The notes under the pieces are model-generated. The model was given only the letters and a program-made list of their open reading frames with translations, did no database searches and was not told where the DNA came from. From Lepraria neglecta (taxonomy: Eukaryota; Ascomycota; Lecanoromycetes; Lecanorales; Stereocaulaceae): DNA of 64,000 bases. Made by a program: the position numbers and the translations under genes. How positions within the stretch are numbered: the stretch's first letter is position 1; each line of letters starts with the position of its first letter. Positions 22,849-33,569 of the stretch are shown here, one piece after another. Location: positions 4,464,001 to 4,528,000 of the forward strand of contig CM065647.1 of the NCBI GenBank assembly GCA_033220425.1. Direction: 5' to 3'.

Positions 22849-24615
22849 TTACTGTCCCATAGGCATCATAGGCGCCATGGGAGGAGCAGGTGGTGGTCTG
22901 GAGACCACTCCCTGGCCTCCTCGTAGCTTGCCACACATTACCACATCCTCACCCAGCGGGTACCATTTGACGTCCTGAAACCTGACCGCTGGTTGCGGCC
23001 TCCCGGTATGATCATGCCTGGGTGCAGGACAAACTCCCACGCCCCCTTTGCCGAGATACGTTGGTGCCACAGTCACAATGACTGAGCTGATGAAATTGGC
23101 GTTTTCGGGTTGCAGTAGATCATTAATCACCATTCCTCCGCCTTCAATCATGACACTCTTGATGCCTTCGGCCGCCAGTGCTTTGAGTATCGCTTCCCAC
23201 CGTAGTCTCCATTTCTTGTCATATTCCGTGAGCCCAAGATACTTGCCGCCGTAAAACTTGAGCATCTCCAGCCGCATAGGATCCATAGAGAATCCCGGCG
23301 CCATAATGACCCATGGTCCTCGTCCTTTGCCGGCCTGGACGGTCTGCAGGACTCGAGAATTCGGCGTCAACAACCATCTTGCTCCAGGATCGATGACGAC
23401 TGGCCGAGGCTGTCCTTCCCATCCTAGGCCACCGAAGCCGCCAACACCTTCTAAGCGGCAATTCAGACCTGGATCATCTGCTGTAGCTGTGCCGACGCCG
23501 ATAACGATAGCGTCGTGTTTTGAACGGAGGTAGTGTGTCATGGCTTTGGATTCTGGACCGGATAGGATTGTTTGCATACCAGGGGCGAGGGTCAGGGAGG
23601 AGTCCATTGATGTTGCGTATGTTAGGGTGACATGCGGGAAGCCGCTTTTGTTGATGACGGGATTTTCAGGTTGCAGGTAGGGTTGGAGGAACGCGCGATC
23701 TGATTCTGGGAAGCGGAGGGTACCAGGTGGTAGTGGAGAAACATCGCTGAGGGCTGGATCGACTATTGACGTATCACCATTGAGCTGGATGGCAGGAGGC
23801 GCCCCGTCATGTCTGACTATACCGTTGCCGTGATCATATTTATAGCCTTCGTGTACACGCAGCTCTTCTTTGTGTATCTGCCGCCAGTGTTGTGAGGCAT
23901 TACGGACATCGTTGCGGTTCAGATATCGCCCTCCAGCAGCCACTAGCTTTTCCATGTCCTCATTCATAACTGTAAAGACCGACGCTGGCATATAGCCCTT
24001 CATCACCTCAGATCTGGCAATCTCCATTAACACACTCGTTCTCTTGATCTTGTCTATATGGTCCAGGTCATGAGTGTGCTGAGTCTCGTCTCCAACTTTT
24101 AGGATGGTGTAGCCGGAATAACCTCCCTCATATCGTATAGTCTTCAGCCTCATCTGGCATGTTCCTCCCTCTCTAATCTGCTTCTTTCGAGTGGGCTGGC
24201 CCTCACGCCTGGGTGTGTCCGGCTTGGGTGTGTACGTTGGCCGCTGCAATCGACAAGCATAGTAGTCTGTAATCACCCTGCCACTCTTATCTGTACCGGC
24301 CTTGTGTTGCCTAACCCAGACATTGTCAATGTATGGCCAGTAGCGTTCGAATTCGTCAACTTGAAGCTCGATTTTGTCCTTGATTTCGAAAAGACGCTGC
24401 CGCATGAGGGCTAAGTCACGAGGTGGATTTATTAGGTCTCTGAGAGTTCTTGTGGGTATTGTTATCTGATCTCCACCTTCTGTGCCCGCGTCATGATCTA
24501 GCCTGTCCGGCGGAGGAAGGTTCATGTTCAATTGTCCGCCGATGGAGCTTTCTGCTTGGCTGGTTGGTCCGCCATTGGAGCTTTCTGCTTGGCTGGGTGA
24601 TCCCCTATCAGCCAT
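22849..24615 (-). CDS. RIB7: Fusion of a transposase-type zinc-finger module with riboflavin reductase Rib7
   Basis: One uninterrupted 588-residue frame. Residues about 300-575 are Rib7, the NADPH-dependent 2,5-diamino-6-ribosylamino-pyrimidinone 5'-phosphate reductase of riboflavin synthesis: VTLTYATSMDSSLTLAPG, SGPESKAMTHYLRSKHDAI, GVGTATADDPGLNCRL, and SVMIEGGGMVINDLL. Residues about 85-245 resemble the FAR1/WRKY-GCM-type zinc finger of Mutator-like transposases: C121, C153, then H180 and H182 (C-x31-C-x26-HxH), preceded by a WP-containing helix and followed by a helical segment. Residues 1-45 include a short repeat (SQAESS). No in-frame Met lies between M221 and M337, and M337 is inside the reductase core, so a separate Rib7 start is not available in this frame. 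Ordinary fungal Rib7 lacks the N-terminal half. Function of the added module is unknown. Confidence 0.88.
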   Translation of the reverse strand: MADRGSPSQAESSNGGPTSQAESSIGGQLNMNLPPPDRLDHDAGTEGGDQITIPTRTLRDLINPPRDLALMRQRLFEIKDKIELQVDEFERYWPYIDNVWVRQHKAGTDKSGRVITDYYACRLQRPTYTPKPDTPRREGQPTRKKQIREGGTCQMRLKTIRYEGGYSGYTILKVGDETQHTHDLDHIDKIKRTSVLMEIARSEVMKGYMPASVFTVMNEDMEKLVAAGGRYLNRNDVRNASQHWRQIHKEELRVHEGYKYDHGNGIVRHDGAPPAIQLNGDTSIVDPALSDVSPLPPGTLRFPESDRAFLQPYLQPENPVINKSGFPHVTLTYATSMDSSLTLAPGMQTILSGPESKAMTHYLRSKHDAIVIGVGTATADDPGLNCRLEGVGGFGGLGWEGQPRPVVIDPGARWLLTPNSRVLQTVQAGKGRGPWVIMAPGFSMDPMRLEMLKFYGGKYLGLTEYDKKWRLRWEAILKALAAEGIKSVMIEGGGMVINDLLQPENANFISSVIVTVAPTYLGKGGVGVCPAPRHDHTGRPQPAVRFQDVKWYPLGEDVVMCGKLRGGQGVVSRPPPAPPMAPMMPMGQ

Positions 24616-25219
24616 TACTGCTGTAGTAGGCAGATACTAGGTTGTAAGTCTAGAAGTATTGAGCGTGTAGACGTGTTGACAAAGCTGCTCGTATGGGCGA
24701 GCCGCTCCAGGCGCAGTGGACTGGGAAGTGAGGGAGTCCGGGAAATTTTGGGCTGGAGAGATCTCTCCCAAGGGCGTGTCCTACCAGTGGTCATCTTAGA
24801 ATGTTGGGGGGATTTCTGGGAATTTCTCATGATATATAACTTACCTTAGAGGTAGAAATTGGTTGTTGGTGAGGATGGGTGTACTGAAGAGAAGCTTAGG
24901 GTTTAGTGAGTGTGCGGTCTACAAGGCTCTGGCTCTACGACATCTCACCACTACCAGACAGGTTTGAAGGCAAGCAGATAGTGTTGTTCGCATTGAATAA
25001 TGTAGATGCGACCTTTGAAAGGCATCTCATTCGTCATTGCCGTAGCCTTCATCTTTTGCGTTCCTCCAAAGACTCTCCATCCCTCCAATAGCTCAATTGG
25101 GGTATCTATGCTAACCCCTTGCAATGCTCGCTCCTCGCTGAAAAGTGTTGAAGAGCTTCCGAAACACCATGCTATGCTATTTATTTAGAAACCGTATCGA
25201 TTCCTTTAAGTCGTTCACG
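24616..25219. other. Intergenic region upstream of the RIB7 fusion
   Basis: About 600 bases between the PAF1 stop and the fusion gene start, both leftward. It must contain the fusion gene's promoter. Small frames here carry no known motif, and I found no RNA element. Confidence 0.5.
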
Positions 25220-26591
25220 TTAGGCGAACCCATCATTACCCTCCTCGTCAGCTTCCACAGCTGCACGATGTAAAGCACGCGAATTCCTCTCCACTTCTTC
25301 CGGAATTCTCATATGGACATTAATTGCATCGATTTTTTCATTTTCGTCATCAACAGCCTGGCTCGCCAATCCAAGCTGGACTAGATTCTTGTTCCGTCGA
25401 GGCTTGAGTTGCAGTTTGGTAACGATTGGGTAATAGTAGGCTCCTCTGTCTTGTGGGTGCGCGTCGGTTCCTTCGCTTTCAGGATCGTGAAGAGCTAGAG
25501 CAACTTCTTTGTATTGCTGGTCGGTATCTACTCTTCGAATAGCTTCGTAGGTACGGATGTGAGGGTATCTGAACGTGCCAGAACCGTCGGGAGCCTTGTT
25601 GGTGTGTAAAGCAGGGTCATCTCTGTCTGGATCATTTACATCAAGCTTCCTCTTGATGTTTACAGCTTCGGTCTCATCAACAGGTAGGAAAAAGTCGTAT
25701 TCAAATGTGCCCGAAGCATGCTCGCGCGGATACAGTATACCCGCGTCCATGCGTGTGTCGCGAGACTCAGTTGCGGCAGTAGGGTTTCCCGTGAACTTAG
25801 TGACCATGTAAGCTCCTGAATCTGTGACAGCCTCGAGATCAGGTATGAGTGGATAGGCATCGAGGAGCTTGACATCTGGCCTTGACGGATGCTTTGGGCG
25901 ATTCCAAGCATCTTTCTCTGCTGGAGTGGGGATAGCACCACGAATATTGGACGTATTGTCAGAGCCTGTGTACGCGTCGTCAGGATTCGCAAGGTCAAAC
26001 CCCTTTGTGACAGAGCGTAGCATGTTCATAGGATCTTCCTTTGTGGCGTCCGTAGACCTTCTGGCTTTATTGGTAGCAGGTGACTTTGCAGCATGCTTTG
26101 CAGCATTGGCATTAGCTTCGGCGCGTGCCTTTGCTTCTGAGGATATGTATTCAGTTCTTCGCAAGAAGCTGTAGCCAGAGGTGTTGAAAGCAGGCTTGCC
26201 GAGCTCAGACAGGGGACGTAGCAGATTCTTGTCTTTAAGGTGAACAGGAGGTATAGCCAGTGGCGCCTGAATCGCTGCAAAGGATGGATTAGCGAGGCAG
26301 CTCGTGTTGATCGCTGTGCTACTTACAGCTCTCATCGCCGTCAAAGATACCTGGCATCCCCACGAGGTCAATGGGCATTCCGAGCTCTGCGTCTGCTTCT
26401 ATATTCAGAGGTTGCTGCCGAGCCAATCGTGACGAGAAAGCAGCTGAGGTGTAGTACGTGAGTCCTTCTGTAGGGATATTCAAGAGCTTTGGAGCTCCCG
26501 GTGGAGGAGGGAGAGGGTTTTCATATCGGATTCGCGCGATGTAGTCTTGATGATAGCCTTGATTGGTAGGACGAGCTGGTTGAGCGGCCAT
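25220..26591 (-). CDS. PAF1: RNA polymerase II-associated factor Paf1
   Basis: Core subunit of the Paf1 complex (Paf1, Ctr9, Leo1, Cdc73, Rtf1), which travels with RNA polymerase II and promotes histone H2B ubiquitination and H3K4/K36 methylation. Two exons, 26327-26591 and 25220-26274, encode 439 residues. Family features are the start HQDYIARIRYENPLPPPPGA, LLNIPTEGLTYY, the stretch LRRTEYISSEAKAR typical of Paf1, and the fungal core KLLDAYPLIPDLEAVTDSGAY with EYDFFLPVDE. The C-terminus is charged (EVERNSRALHRAAVEADEE). The single intron has a GTAAGT donor and TGCAG acceptor, keeping IFDGDES|SIQAPLAIPPV in frame. Confidence 0.94.
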
Positions 26592-27150
26592 TGTTGAAGA
26601 AATGCTACCGCGACGATCGGTAGCGGCGCCGCGCTCGTTCTAGATGGTATGTTCACGGGCTGTAACCCTTCAGCTTGCGGTCTTGGTAGGGCGGCGAGCG
26701 CGTGACGCGGTGGGAGTGCTTACCTGGCTGACAGCCGGATTGCTCCAGATTGGACTGCTGATTGCCGATGGATGAGGTGGTTTGTTGGGCTACTTTCCCT
26801 TAGTATTGACGTTCAACCCTGACAGTTTCGAGCGATGGGGGAGCTTACTGGGCTGTTGACCTGCAGTTGGGTTTGGGTTTTGGGCTGTAGTCTTCTGCTT
26901 TCTCTTGACTAGGAAATGGCCTTTGAGGCTGTAGTAGTGTTCGTTGTGGTAGGAAATCTCCTTCGGGGAGGGATATGGTTGGCTAAGGACCCAATCCTTG
27001 GTGTTTTAGTTCGGCATTCTTAGGTGTATGACCGGGGCAAAGTATGCCCGTTATTCGACGAGGCTGAGTTGAAAAGAATCTAAGTTTGGCAAAACCTCAA
27101 AAACAGGTTTCGGACCATCACAGGAAACGCCACAGTGGCAACCTGTCATA
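26592..27150. other. Region upstream of PAF1, up to the transposon
   Basis: About 560 bases containing the PAF1 promoter side. No coding frame is supported. The right end is the TA dinucleotide at 27149-27150 that flanks the transposon. Confidence 0.5.
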
Positions 27151-27210
27151 CTCGTAATTGCCCCCCCCAAACCGCCAGCCGCTAAGCCTAATTGGGAGCG
27201 CTAATAAATG
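27151..27210. repeat. Left terminal inverted repeat of the transposon
   Basis: Begins CTCGTAATTGCCCCCCCC after a TA and continues AAACCGCCAGCCGCTAAGCC. The reverse complement of 28176-28255 matches it over about 60 bp with a few differences. Confidence 0.85.
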
Positions 27211-28175
27211 ATTTATCAATGCCACTATTCAATGCCTCCATTCCATTGTATTGCATGGCCATATGGCCCAATTGGAGCTCTACAAGAGGCCCGGAGGCCG
27301 TGGACTAGTAGTGGAAGAGGCCCTGCTATTCAGACAAGCCATATCTCATGTGGTTGGTACAGCATATCTATCCGAATCCTCGAATATATAACTCTGCTTG
27401 CGATATCATATTCCAATTCGAACTCGAAATCAGGCCTAAAAACGCCATTGCAATACTTTCGACCTGCACCTCCTTCTTTATTAGGCATAGTGCCTATTTA
27501 AGGAGTCGCCGTGGCTTCCTGATAATTCGACCTCCCTGTATAGCTACTGGAGTGGGCAATAGCTCTCGCATAAGGACTGGCTGCTCCGGCCTCGCTAATA
27601 TATCTGATACGTTTCAGGGTTACTGGCGATGTTATTCCTATCTTTATCTATAGGCGAAAGGAATTTGGTTTTTAGATCAGGATAGCGATTAAAGAACTTC
27701 TCAACCTAGTGATTACCTAGGTCTTTTATATAACCTCTTTCGAAGTATCTGCTGGGCTATAGACCGCAATTGCATAACCCTTAGTGGCCACCCCCATTTT
27801 CCGAGTTGTATTATCCATCTGGCGATTACGGCTTCTTCTGCTGGTAATAGTAATTATTACTCCTGGCTGACTTCATTCCTTGATCTGGCTCCTTTGATTC
27901 GATCTCGTAGAGTAGTCCGACTAATTCGGAACCGAGTAGCGATCTGGCAAGTCGATTCGGCTTGTAGTGTTCCAATGGTTTCGTGATAATAGTTTATAGC
28001 CAACAGGATCCTTTGCTCTTTCGGGAGCTCCAGAGGGCCTATCTAGAGGTCTTCTTGCTCTGGTAGATCAGATAGAAGGTCGGCAGGGTCGTCAGAGCCG
28101 TCGAGCTTTGATATGGCCATTACGGTGGCATGCAATGGGTGGAATGGAGGAGTTTGAGTATGATTTTCGACATTC

Positions 28176-28255
28176 CATTTAATAGCTTGCCTAATTAGGT
28201 TTAGCGGCTGGCGGTTTGGGGGGGGGGACTGGCGGTTGGGGGGGGGCAATACGAG
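28176..28255. repeat. Right terminal inverted repeat of the transposon
   Basis: Ends ...GGGGGGCAATACGAG before TA. Compared with the left end it carries an extra unit of about 20 bp: the block AACCGCCAG plus C-tract (read on the minus strand) occurs twice, consistent with slippage in the long G/C tracts. Confidence 0.85.
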
Positions 28256-28305
28256 TATTATCGATTACACTATTCCCAGTACTCTGGTTGACGGTACAAC
28301 TAACT

Positions 28306-30753
28306 TTACCACGCCCACATACACTTGTAAGCCAGCAGCCTTGCACCCAATCGATCATATTCCATCCTCCCAATCCAGCTATCATTTGTGCCTCTGAGCT
28401 TTCCAAATACGCTCCCTCCCTTCCATATCACTCCCTGTGGATCCAATTCCCTTGGTGGCGTTCCGATGACTATATCTTTTAAATATCCTGGTCTCAACTC
28501 CTTCAACTTCTCTTCCAAGAACGAATAGAAGCCTGGGACCTGAGCACCACCGCCAACTACCATAACACTAGAGAGGAAGTTCTTGGTTTGATGCTCGTTG
28601 CCCCTGGCTCCGTGGGCAATGGAGGTCAATATGGCGGTATCAAGTGAGATCACGGGGAGCACGTCGTCTCGCATGGAGGTGGCAAGGACATTAGTTGTGG
28701 TATTGGGATCGCCGATCGGTGCAGGGGTGTCGTCATCATCAGGTGCGGGGGTGCCAATGGCAGACATGGGTGTGCGGTCGGATTCATTGGTCTTATGTAG
28801 CAAAGTAGGTGCTTTAGCTGGAACAGGGGCTGCTTGTCCATTGGTCGCTTCGCCATTTGTTTGGCCACCAGTAGGCAACAGAGGACTTATCAGGGAGATC
28901 ACCGCGGACTGCGCTGATGATACAGGATCATTTGGTCCTCCTTCGTAGATGTCGTAAGACCGATCGATCAGCTTCCGTCGGCCTTTAAGCTTCAGCGAAT
29001 TGTCAAAGATGGACGGCTGAAAGTAGCCTTGAGGCGCAAGCAGAACTTCGTCGTAGGTCTTGAAAGTGTACTTCCTTGTATCTTGACCAGAAGCTCGTAG
29101 ATGGAAGTCGAAGAGCTGAGGGCTGATGTCGCCTTCGTTCATAGTGCAGAATTTTGTTTTGAGTTCTTCGGCGAGTAGGAAGTCATACCGACGCTTCAAA
29201 TTGATGTCCTCGTATGGAAAGTGATCGTGTAACATCATCCTCATGAAGGTCTCTGTAACATCTGCTCCGCCGTACTTGAGATTGATGCGAGAATTCTCAA
29301 TGCACATGCCTTCTTCTACGCAGCATATAGAGGTCTTCTGAGCGCCGACATCCACAACGCAGGCCATTGTGTACCCCGCTCCAAATGTAGCAGCAAGGCT
29401 TTCCTGGATAAAGCAGACTTTTCCGAAGCCAAGGTCTCGCATAAGCATCTCTAAAGTCTGGGTGACGTAGGTGCGCTCGTATAGGTCTGGCACAATGAAG
29501 ACACATCCGTACTGCACCCACTCTCTCTTCCGCCGTAGATTGAGTTGCGTCTTGATCGCCTCCTCAATGATCGTTGCTATATCATCATAAAGATCCTTCT
29601 TCTCTCGGTAATCGGTTTCGTTGTACCAACCACAACGGAGTGGCCAGAAGAGCTTGTACCTTGGATTTGACTTGTCAGGAATCCTGAGAGCCTCCTGTCC
29701 TGTGAAGTAGCCCGGAGCATCTTGTGGATTTGCGGCAATCTCAGTCCAATCAATTCGAAGAGGATCATTGTGCTCTGAAATGGTTTCTGGCGGCGCACGC
29801 TTGTTGTAGTTGACTATTAGCTCTTTTGAATTGGGTAAGACTCGACGCTTGTTACTGCGCATATGGATCTTCAAGTCGGCACACATCTTGGCGTACTGGC
29901 TCGAGAACTAAGTCTACATTAGCGGTAGAATTCATCAGCATAGAATAGAAAACGTGCCTCCTCGCCGAACATCTTCTCTGGTTCCATCTCATTGCCATCT
30001 TCAGTCTTCAGTCGTTTTGGACTAGGTTCGCCTCCATCCTCCTCCGACTCACTCATGGCACATTTCCTTGCAATGACCATGGGCACTGTTTTGGGCAGAG
30101 CATCACTCGCGAGGCCGATTCGCAGATTTTGACTTCCAGGATGAATCACGATCACCTTTGAACCCAAAGCATCTTGTCCTGTTAGTAGCTCTCCAGCATC
30201 ATCCATACCAAGATCGTCGTCCATGTCCATATCGGCACCGCTCTGGTGAGGCTCGTTGACGTTAGCTTGAGCCAGCTGCCGGTCTCTGTCTTTGGCCTTG
30301 GCTGTCATGCGGTTTCGGCGTTCTTCTTGCAGAAGGCGTAAAGGAAGGATCTGGTCATCTCGTTTGAGGTACTCCCTATATAAGACTTTAACTCTACCTT
30401 TAGGCATAATGATTTGTTCCAATACAGATATGTTTGCTTCGTATCTCGGAGTTGAAAGAAAAGAAAGGACAATTGAGATAGCAATGGCGCTAGGCGTGCG
30501 CTCGTTCTACAAAATAGTTTCAGGCAATCATACGCGAAGGATAGGAGACCCACGTATAGTAGTTCTTTTGATTTATCATATTGACCAGTGGCCACGTCGT
30601 GAGATCCATATTGTTATCCGTCCTTTCGAGGCCTGTCGCAAGCAACCCATCAGCGTTCATTGTCTTATGCGATCACAATTTATTGTGAGAGTAAATATTG
30701 GAGCACTCACCTTCCTCCCGAAGGAGAGCCTTTCCTGACCTCTTTCCAACCAT
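28306..30753 (-). CDS. ARP8: Actin-related protein Arp8 (INO80 chromatin remodelling complex)
   Basis: Nuclear actin-related protein of INO80, which binds DNA and nucleosomes and helps in repair and transcription. Four exons, 30711-30753, 30554-30632, 29958-30375 and 28306-29907, encode 713 residues. The short first exons give MVGKRSGKALLREEG and LERTDNNMDLTTWPLVNMIN, typical of fungal Arp8, and exon 3 begins with EYLKRDDQILPLRL. The actin fold is seen in KVIVIHPGSQNLRIGLASDA, in SNKRRVLPNSKELIVNYN, and in VVDVGAQKTSICCVEEG (phosphate 2 loop). The Arp8-specific insert rich in Pro and Thr precedes VMVVGGGAQVPGFYSFLEE. The intron 29908-29957 appears to use a GC donor. A later ATG at 30420-30422 falls inside an intron and is not the start. 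Confidence 0.93.
29908..29957 (-). other. Probable GC-AG intron in ARP8
   Basis: Exon 3 ends GAGGAG, the intron starts GCACGT and ends CTTAG. This joins FGEE to FSSQYAKMCADLKI, the expected Arp8 order. The nearest GT (4 bases further in) leaves the wrong frame. A one-base sequencing or true T-to-C change in a former GTACGT-like donor would look the same. Confidence 0.65.
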
Positions 30754-31235
30754 CTTTGTGGAAGTGAGGAAACAACCTAATTTTCTCACACTTCTATTGC
30801 TTTACGAAGGTTGAAGCGCTATTTCTGTGGAAGATTAGGAATGCAGAGATTTTCTTTCTCCTATACCTAATGCTCGAGGCTGCTCTTTCTCCTGTAATAT
30901 GTCGTTGTCCGTGAAACCTGGAGAGCTGATTTCGCTGAAAGGCAATTTGAGCCGAGAAAGTGCGAACGGCAGGCGCCTTTCTTCCCGGCTTGGCAAGCCA
31001 CCATTCGCGTGCATGCCATCGGCTTGTTTGCTGACCACTGTAGGTTGCCTTAGAAATCATCTTTGTACAAGCTTCAAGCTTCAGTCATTGACGAGTTTCA
31101 ATAGAAAAACGTCCAGCAGCCTTGTGAATCGAATACACTTTGTTCATACCGTCTTTAAAGCCCAAAAGCCCCTGAACCTTTCTCTGTGGCAACCCGAGGA
31201 GAGCAGGATAGGAGGGTCACGAGCAGGGGCTCGAC
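30754..31235. promoter_or_regulatory. Divergent promoter region ARP8 / ARL1
   Basis: About 480 bases between two start codons reading apart, so it should hold both promoters. Open frames in it have no family resemblance. No distinct motif could be assigned. Confidence 0.45.
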
Positions 31236-31942
31236 ATGGGAGGATCAGTCTCGCGGATACTTTCACTAATATGGTCGAAGAAAGAAATCAGAATCCTCAT
31301 ACTGGGACTCGTAAGCCGTTGCCAGATTGCTCTAAATAGCGTTGCTGATCTCCGTAGGATAATGCAGGAAAGACTACTCTTCTTTACAGACTGAAAGTAT
31401 GGACATGCTGCTTTCGGTACAGGATATTCGACCCAGGCTGACCCATCTCTCTAGATTGGAGAAGTCGTCACAACTATACCCACCATCGGCTTCAACGTGG
31501 AATCAGTACAATACAAGAATCTAAACTTCAATGTTTGGGTAAAGCCTCCAGGCACCCATTTCTCCGCAGACCGAATACTAATAGAGTATGTCAGGATCTG
31601 GGCGGACAGACTTCGATACGGCCATATTGGCGGTGTTACTACGCAAATACAGCGGCAGTCATATTCGTGATCGATTCCACAGATATAGACCGGCTTGGAA
31701 CGGCTGCAGACGAGCTTGCAGCGATGCTGAATGAGGACGAATTGCGAGATGCCGGCCTCCTAGTATTTGCGAATAAACAAGACCAGCCAGGGGCAAAAGG
31801 CGCAGGAGAAATATCAGAAGCATTACGGTTAGGGGAGCTACGGGATCGGAATTGGAGCATAGTGGCATGTTCAGCAATCGATGGGAGTGGGATAAACGAG
31901 GGCATGGACTGGTTGGTACAGACGGTCAATCAAGAATCATAA
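31236..31942 (+). CDS. ARL1: Arf-like small GTPase Arl1
   Basis: Golgi-located GTPase that recruits GRIP-domain golgins and acts in endosome-to-Golgi traffic. Four exons, 31236-31310, 31358-31396, 31455-31538 and 31595-31942, encode 181 residues. Gly2 ([14 protein letters not shown]) fits N-myristoylation. The nucleotide motifs are intact: [14 protein letters not shown] (P-loop, split by an intron), PTIGFNVE (switch I), [16 protein letters not shown] (switch II, the Arl1-type RPYWR), NKQD and CSA. The RPYWRCYY sequence points to Arl1 rather than Arf1. The 3' end lies 62 bp from the stop of the convergent cyclase gene. Confidence 0.95.
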
Positions 31943-32004
31943 CATATTATACCCATGTTCACATATGTACAAATCAAACCCAATCGGCAATCTTTGGTTG
32001 GGTC

Positions 32005-33283
32005 TTAGAATATAGCGAGAATGTTCGGGGGACTAATGACAAGTCAGCAACTTCTAGTGCAGCAACCAGAGAGAAATACCTCGCCACGCCGCCAGGAACA
32101 TTGCAGACCTCGCTAGACATGAAAAATGACCAGCGGTTGACCTTCTTGCAGTGCTCAGAGAGTTTTTCAAGGTCAAAAAGCTCACCGATGGGCATTCCCC
32201 AGCCACCGAGCAGGATCTCATGGAGATGCCATTCCTTCTGGGTTGCTTGCCAAAATCAGCCTCTGATATATTAAATGATGACTGGCAAATTGTGCCTACG
32301 CCAACACTCAAAGCTCGGCTGGTCTCCTGCGGCAGCCGAAAAATTCTCCCATAACCACTTCAACACGGCGTCGCTTTGCTCGACACCTGAAAGAGTGGGA
32401 GGAACAACCGACGCGTAGGCCTCTGCTTCGTCTTTTGAAAGTTTGTTGAACGCGTTGATGTATCCGCTACGGATTATCAGAATATCGCCAAATTTGATCT
32501 CCGTTCCCTGGGCTCTGGCTACAGCTTTAAGCTGATCGAGCGTTATCACGCCGGTCTTGAAAGGTTCATAGGCTACATTATTTGCCAATCGCCAGGAATG
32601 AAAGTCTAAAAGAATACCACGTCCGACTATGCCTCGCTCGGCCCATGCTGAGAGATGCGGTCAGAAATTTAGACTACGATCATGATAGCTATGTGCCTCT
32701 GACCTTGTAAACCATTGACCTCTAGCTGGCTTCCTCCGTGGATGTCGTCCAGGGTGACGCCATTGTAAAATTTCTGCTCCTTTTGATATGCAAAATGCCG
32801 CAGGCCATCCCCTTGATTGTGTCAGCATTGATCTCTGTTGCAACGTATTCGGCTTGGAGTTACACTGGCTAGAACTTTGCGAATTGAAGGTCCAGATATC
32901 ATCATTGACTATCCTTGGTGTCTTTTGATAGACGTTCTTATGGAAGGCTTGCCTTCCGAATGCTGGTTTCGTTTGGGCATCAAGAGGCCAATTGAGCGAG
33001 ATTCTAATTTACATGAGGCTACCAACTTGTGTCCCCAAATTTAAGTGACCGTACCTTGTGCCTGTCTGGATCTCCTCCCTCGCCGTCTTCACGACCATAT
33101 CGTCTATGAGCCTATTCAAGGTGCCCAGTTGATCGTCATCTCCGTAGAGTCCCCATGCCGAGTATCTATTGAGGCGTAAATTACTTCTTGTGTTATTGAG
33201 GCAATCCGGCCTTTGACTTACGGCGGATCCCCTGACCTCAACGGGAGCGCGGAGAACTTGGGTATCTGGCTTGTCTCCTCCAT
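32005..33283 (-). CDS. Cyclase-family metal-dependent hydrolase (kynurenine formamidase-like fold)
   Basis: Seven exons: 33222-33283, 33055-33165, 32864-33003, 32704-32811, 32300-32647, 32080-32245 and 32005-32032, totalling 320 residues. The fold is the putative cyclase family (Pfam PF04199 type), which includes bacterial kynurenine formamidases; the fungal members have no settled substrate. Visible blocks: YSAWGLYGDDDQLGTLNRL, RISLNWPLDAQTKPAFGRQ, DGLRHFAYQKEQKFYNGVT, DDIHGGS, GRGILLDFHSW, GDILIIRSGYINAF, AAGDQPSFECWP, WHLHEILLGGWGMPIGE and NVPGGVA. His and Asp residues in these blocks are the likely metal ligands. The last exon is only 28 nt (ending SPPNILAIF). Function in the cell is not predictable from context. 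Confidence 0.85.
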
Positions 33284-33569
33284 ATTTCCGAATTGAATAA
33301 TAAAGAGCTGAAGTCGTCAAAGTAGCAAGTGCAAGCGAGTATAAATCCTAATGAAGGTGTCGTTGATTGAGCTCTATTTGTCTCTGAAACGCGGGGTCAA
33401 TATCCCAATGTTGTGTTATTCCACCACGACGCATGCACTCATAATACGCCAATCTCGTAACTCAACAATCTTCAACTCGTCAAACAGCAACACTCTTGAA
33501 TTTGTTTTAGCAGCAAAATTTGGTTGATATCCCTCTTGAACACTTTGGTTAAAAGTGGACTAGCCCGCG

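Larger units (their letters stand above)
27151..28255 (-). mobile_element. Shrunken Fot1/pogo-type DNA transposon (Tc1/mariner superfamily)
   Basis: A 1.1-kb element bounded by inverted repeats (left 27151-27210, right 28176-28255) and flanked on both sides by TA, the target duplication of this superfamily. On the minus strand at about 28060-27640, a broken frame reads a helix-turn-helix part (QIATRFRISRTTLRDRIKG, then RSRNEVSQE) followed by PAEEAVIARWIIQLGKWG and WVEKFFNRYPDLKTKF. These are the two DNA-binding domains of Fot1/pogo transposases. Several stops interrupt it, and no DDE catalytic domain is recognisable. Intact Fot1 relatives are close to 2 kb, so an internal deletion is likely. 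The element is inactive by itself. It sits between PAF1 and ARP8 without disrupting either. Confidence 0.82.

Noticed and set aside
30899-31339. 146-codon plus-strand frame across the start of ARL1
   Set aside because: It overlaps ARL1 exon 1 in another frame and reads no known protein; the ARL1 splice model is much stronger.
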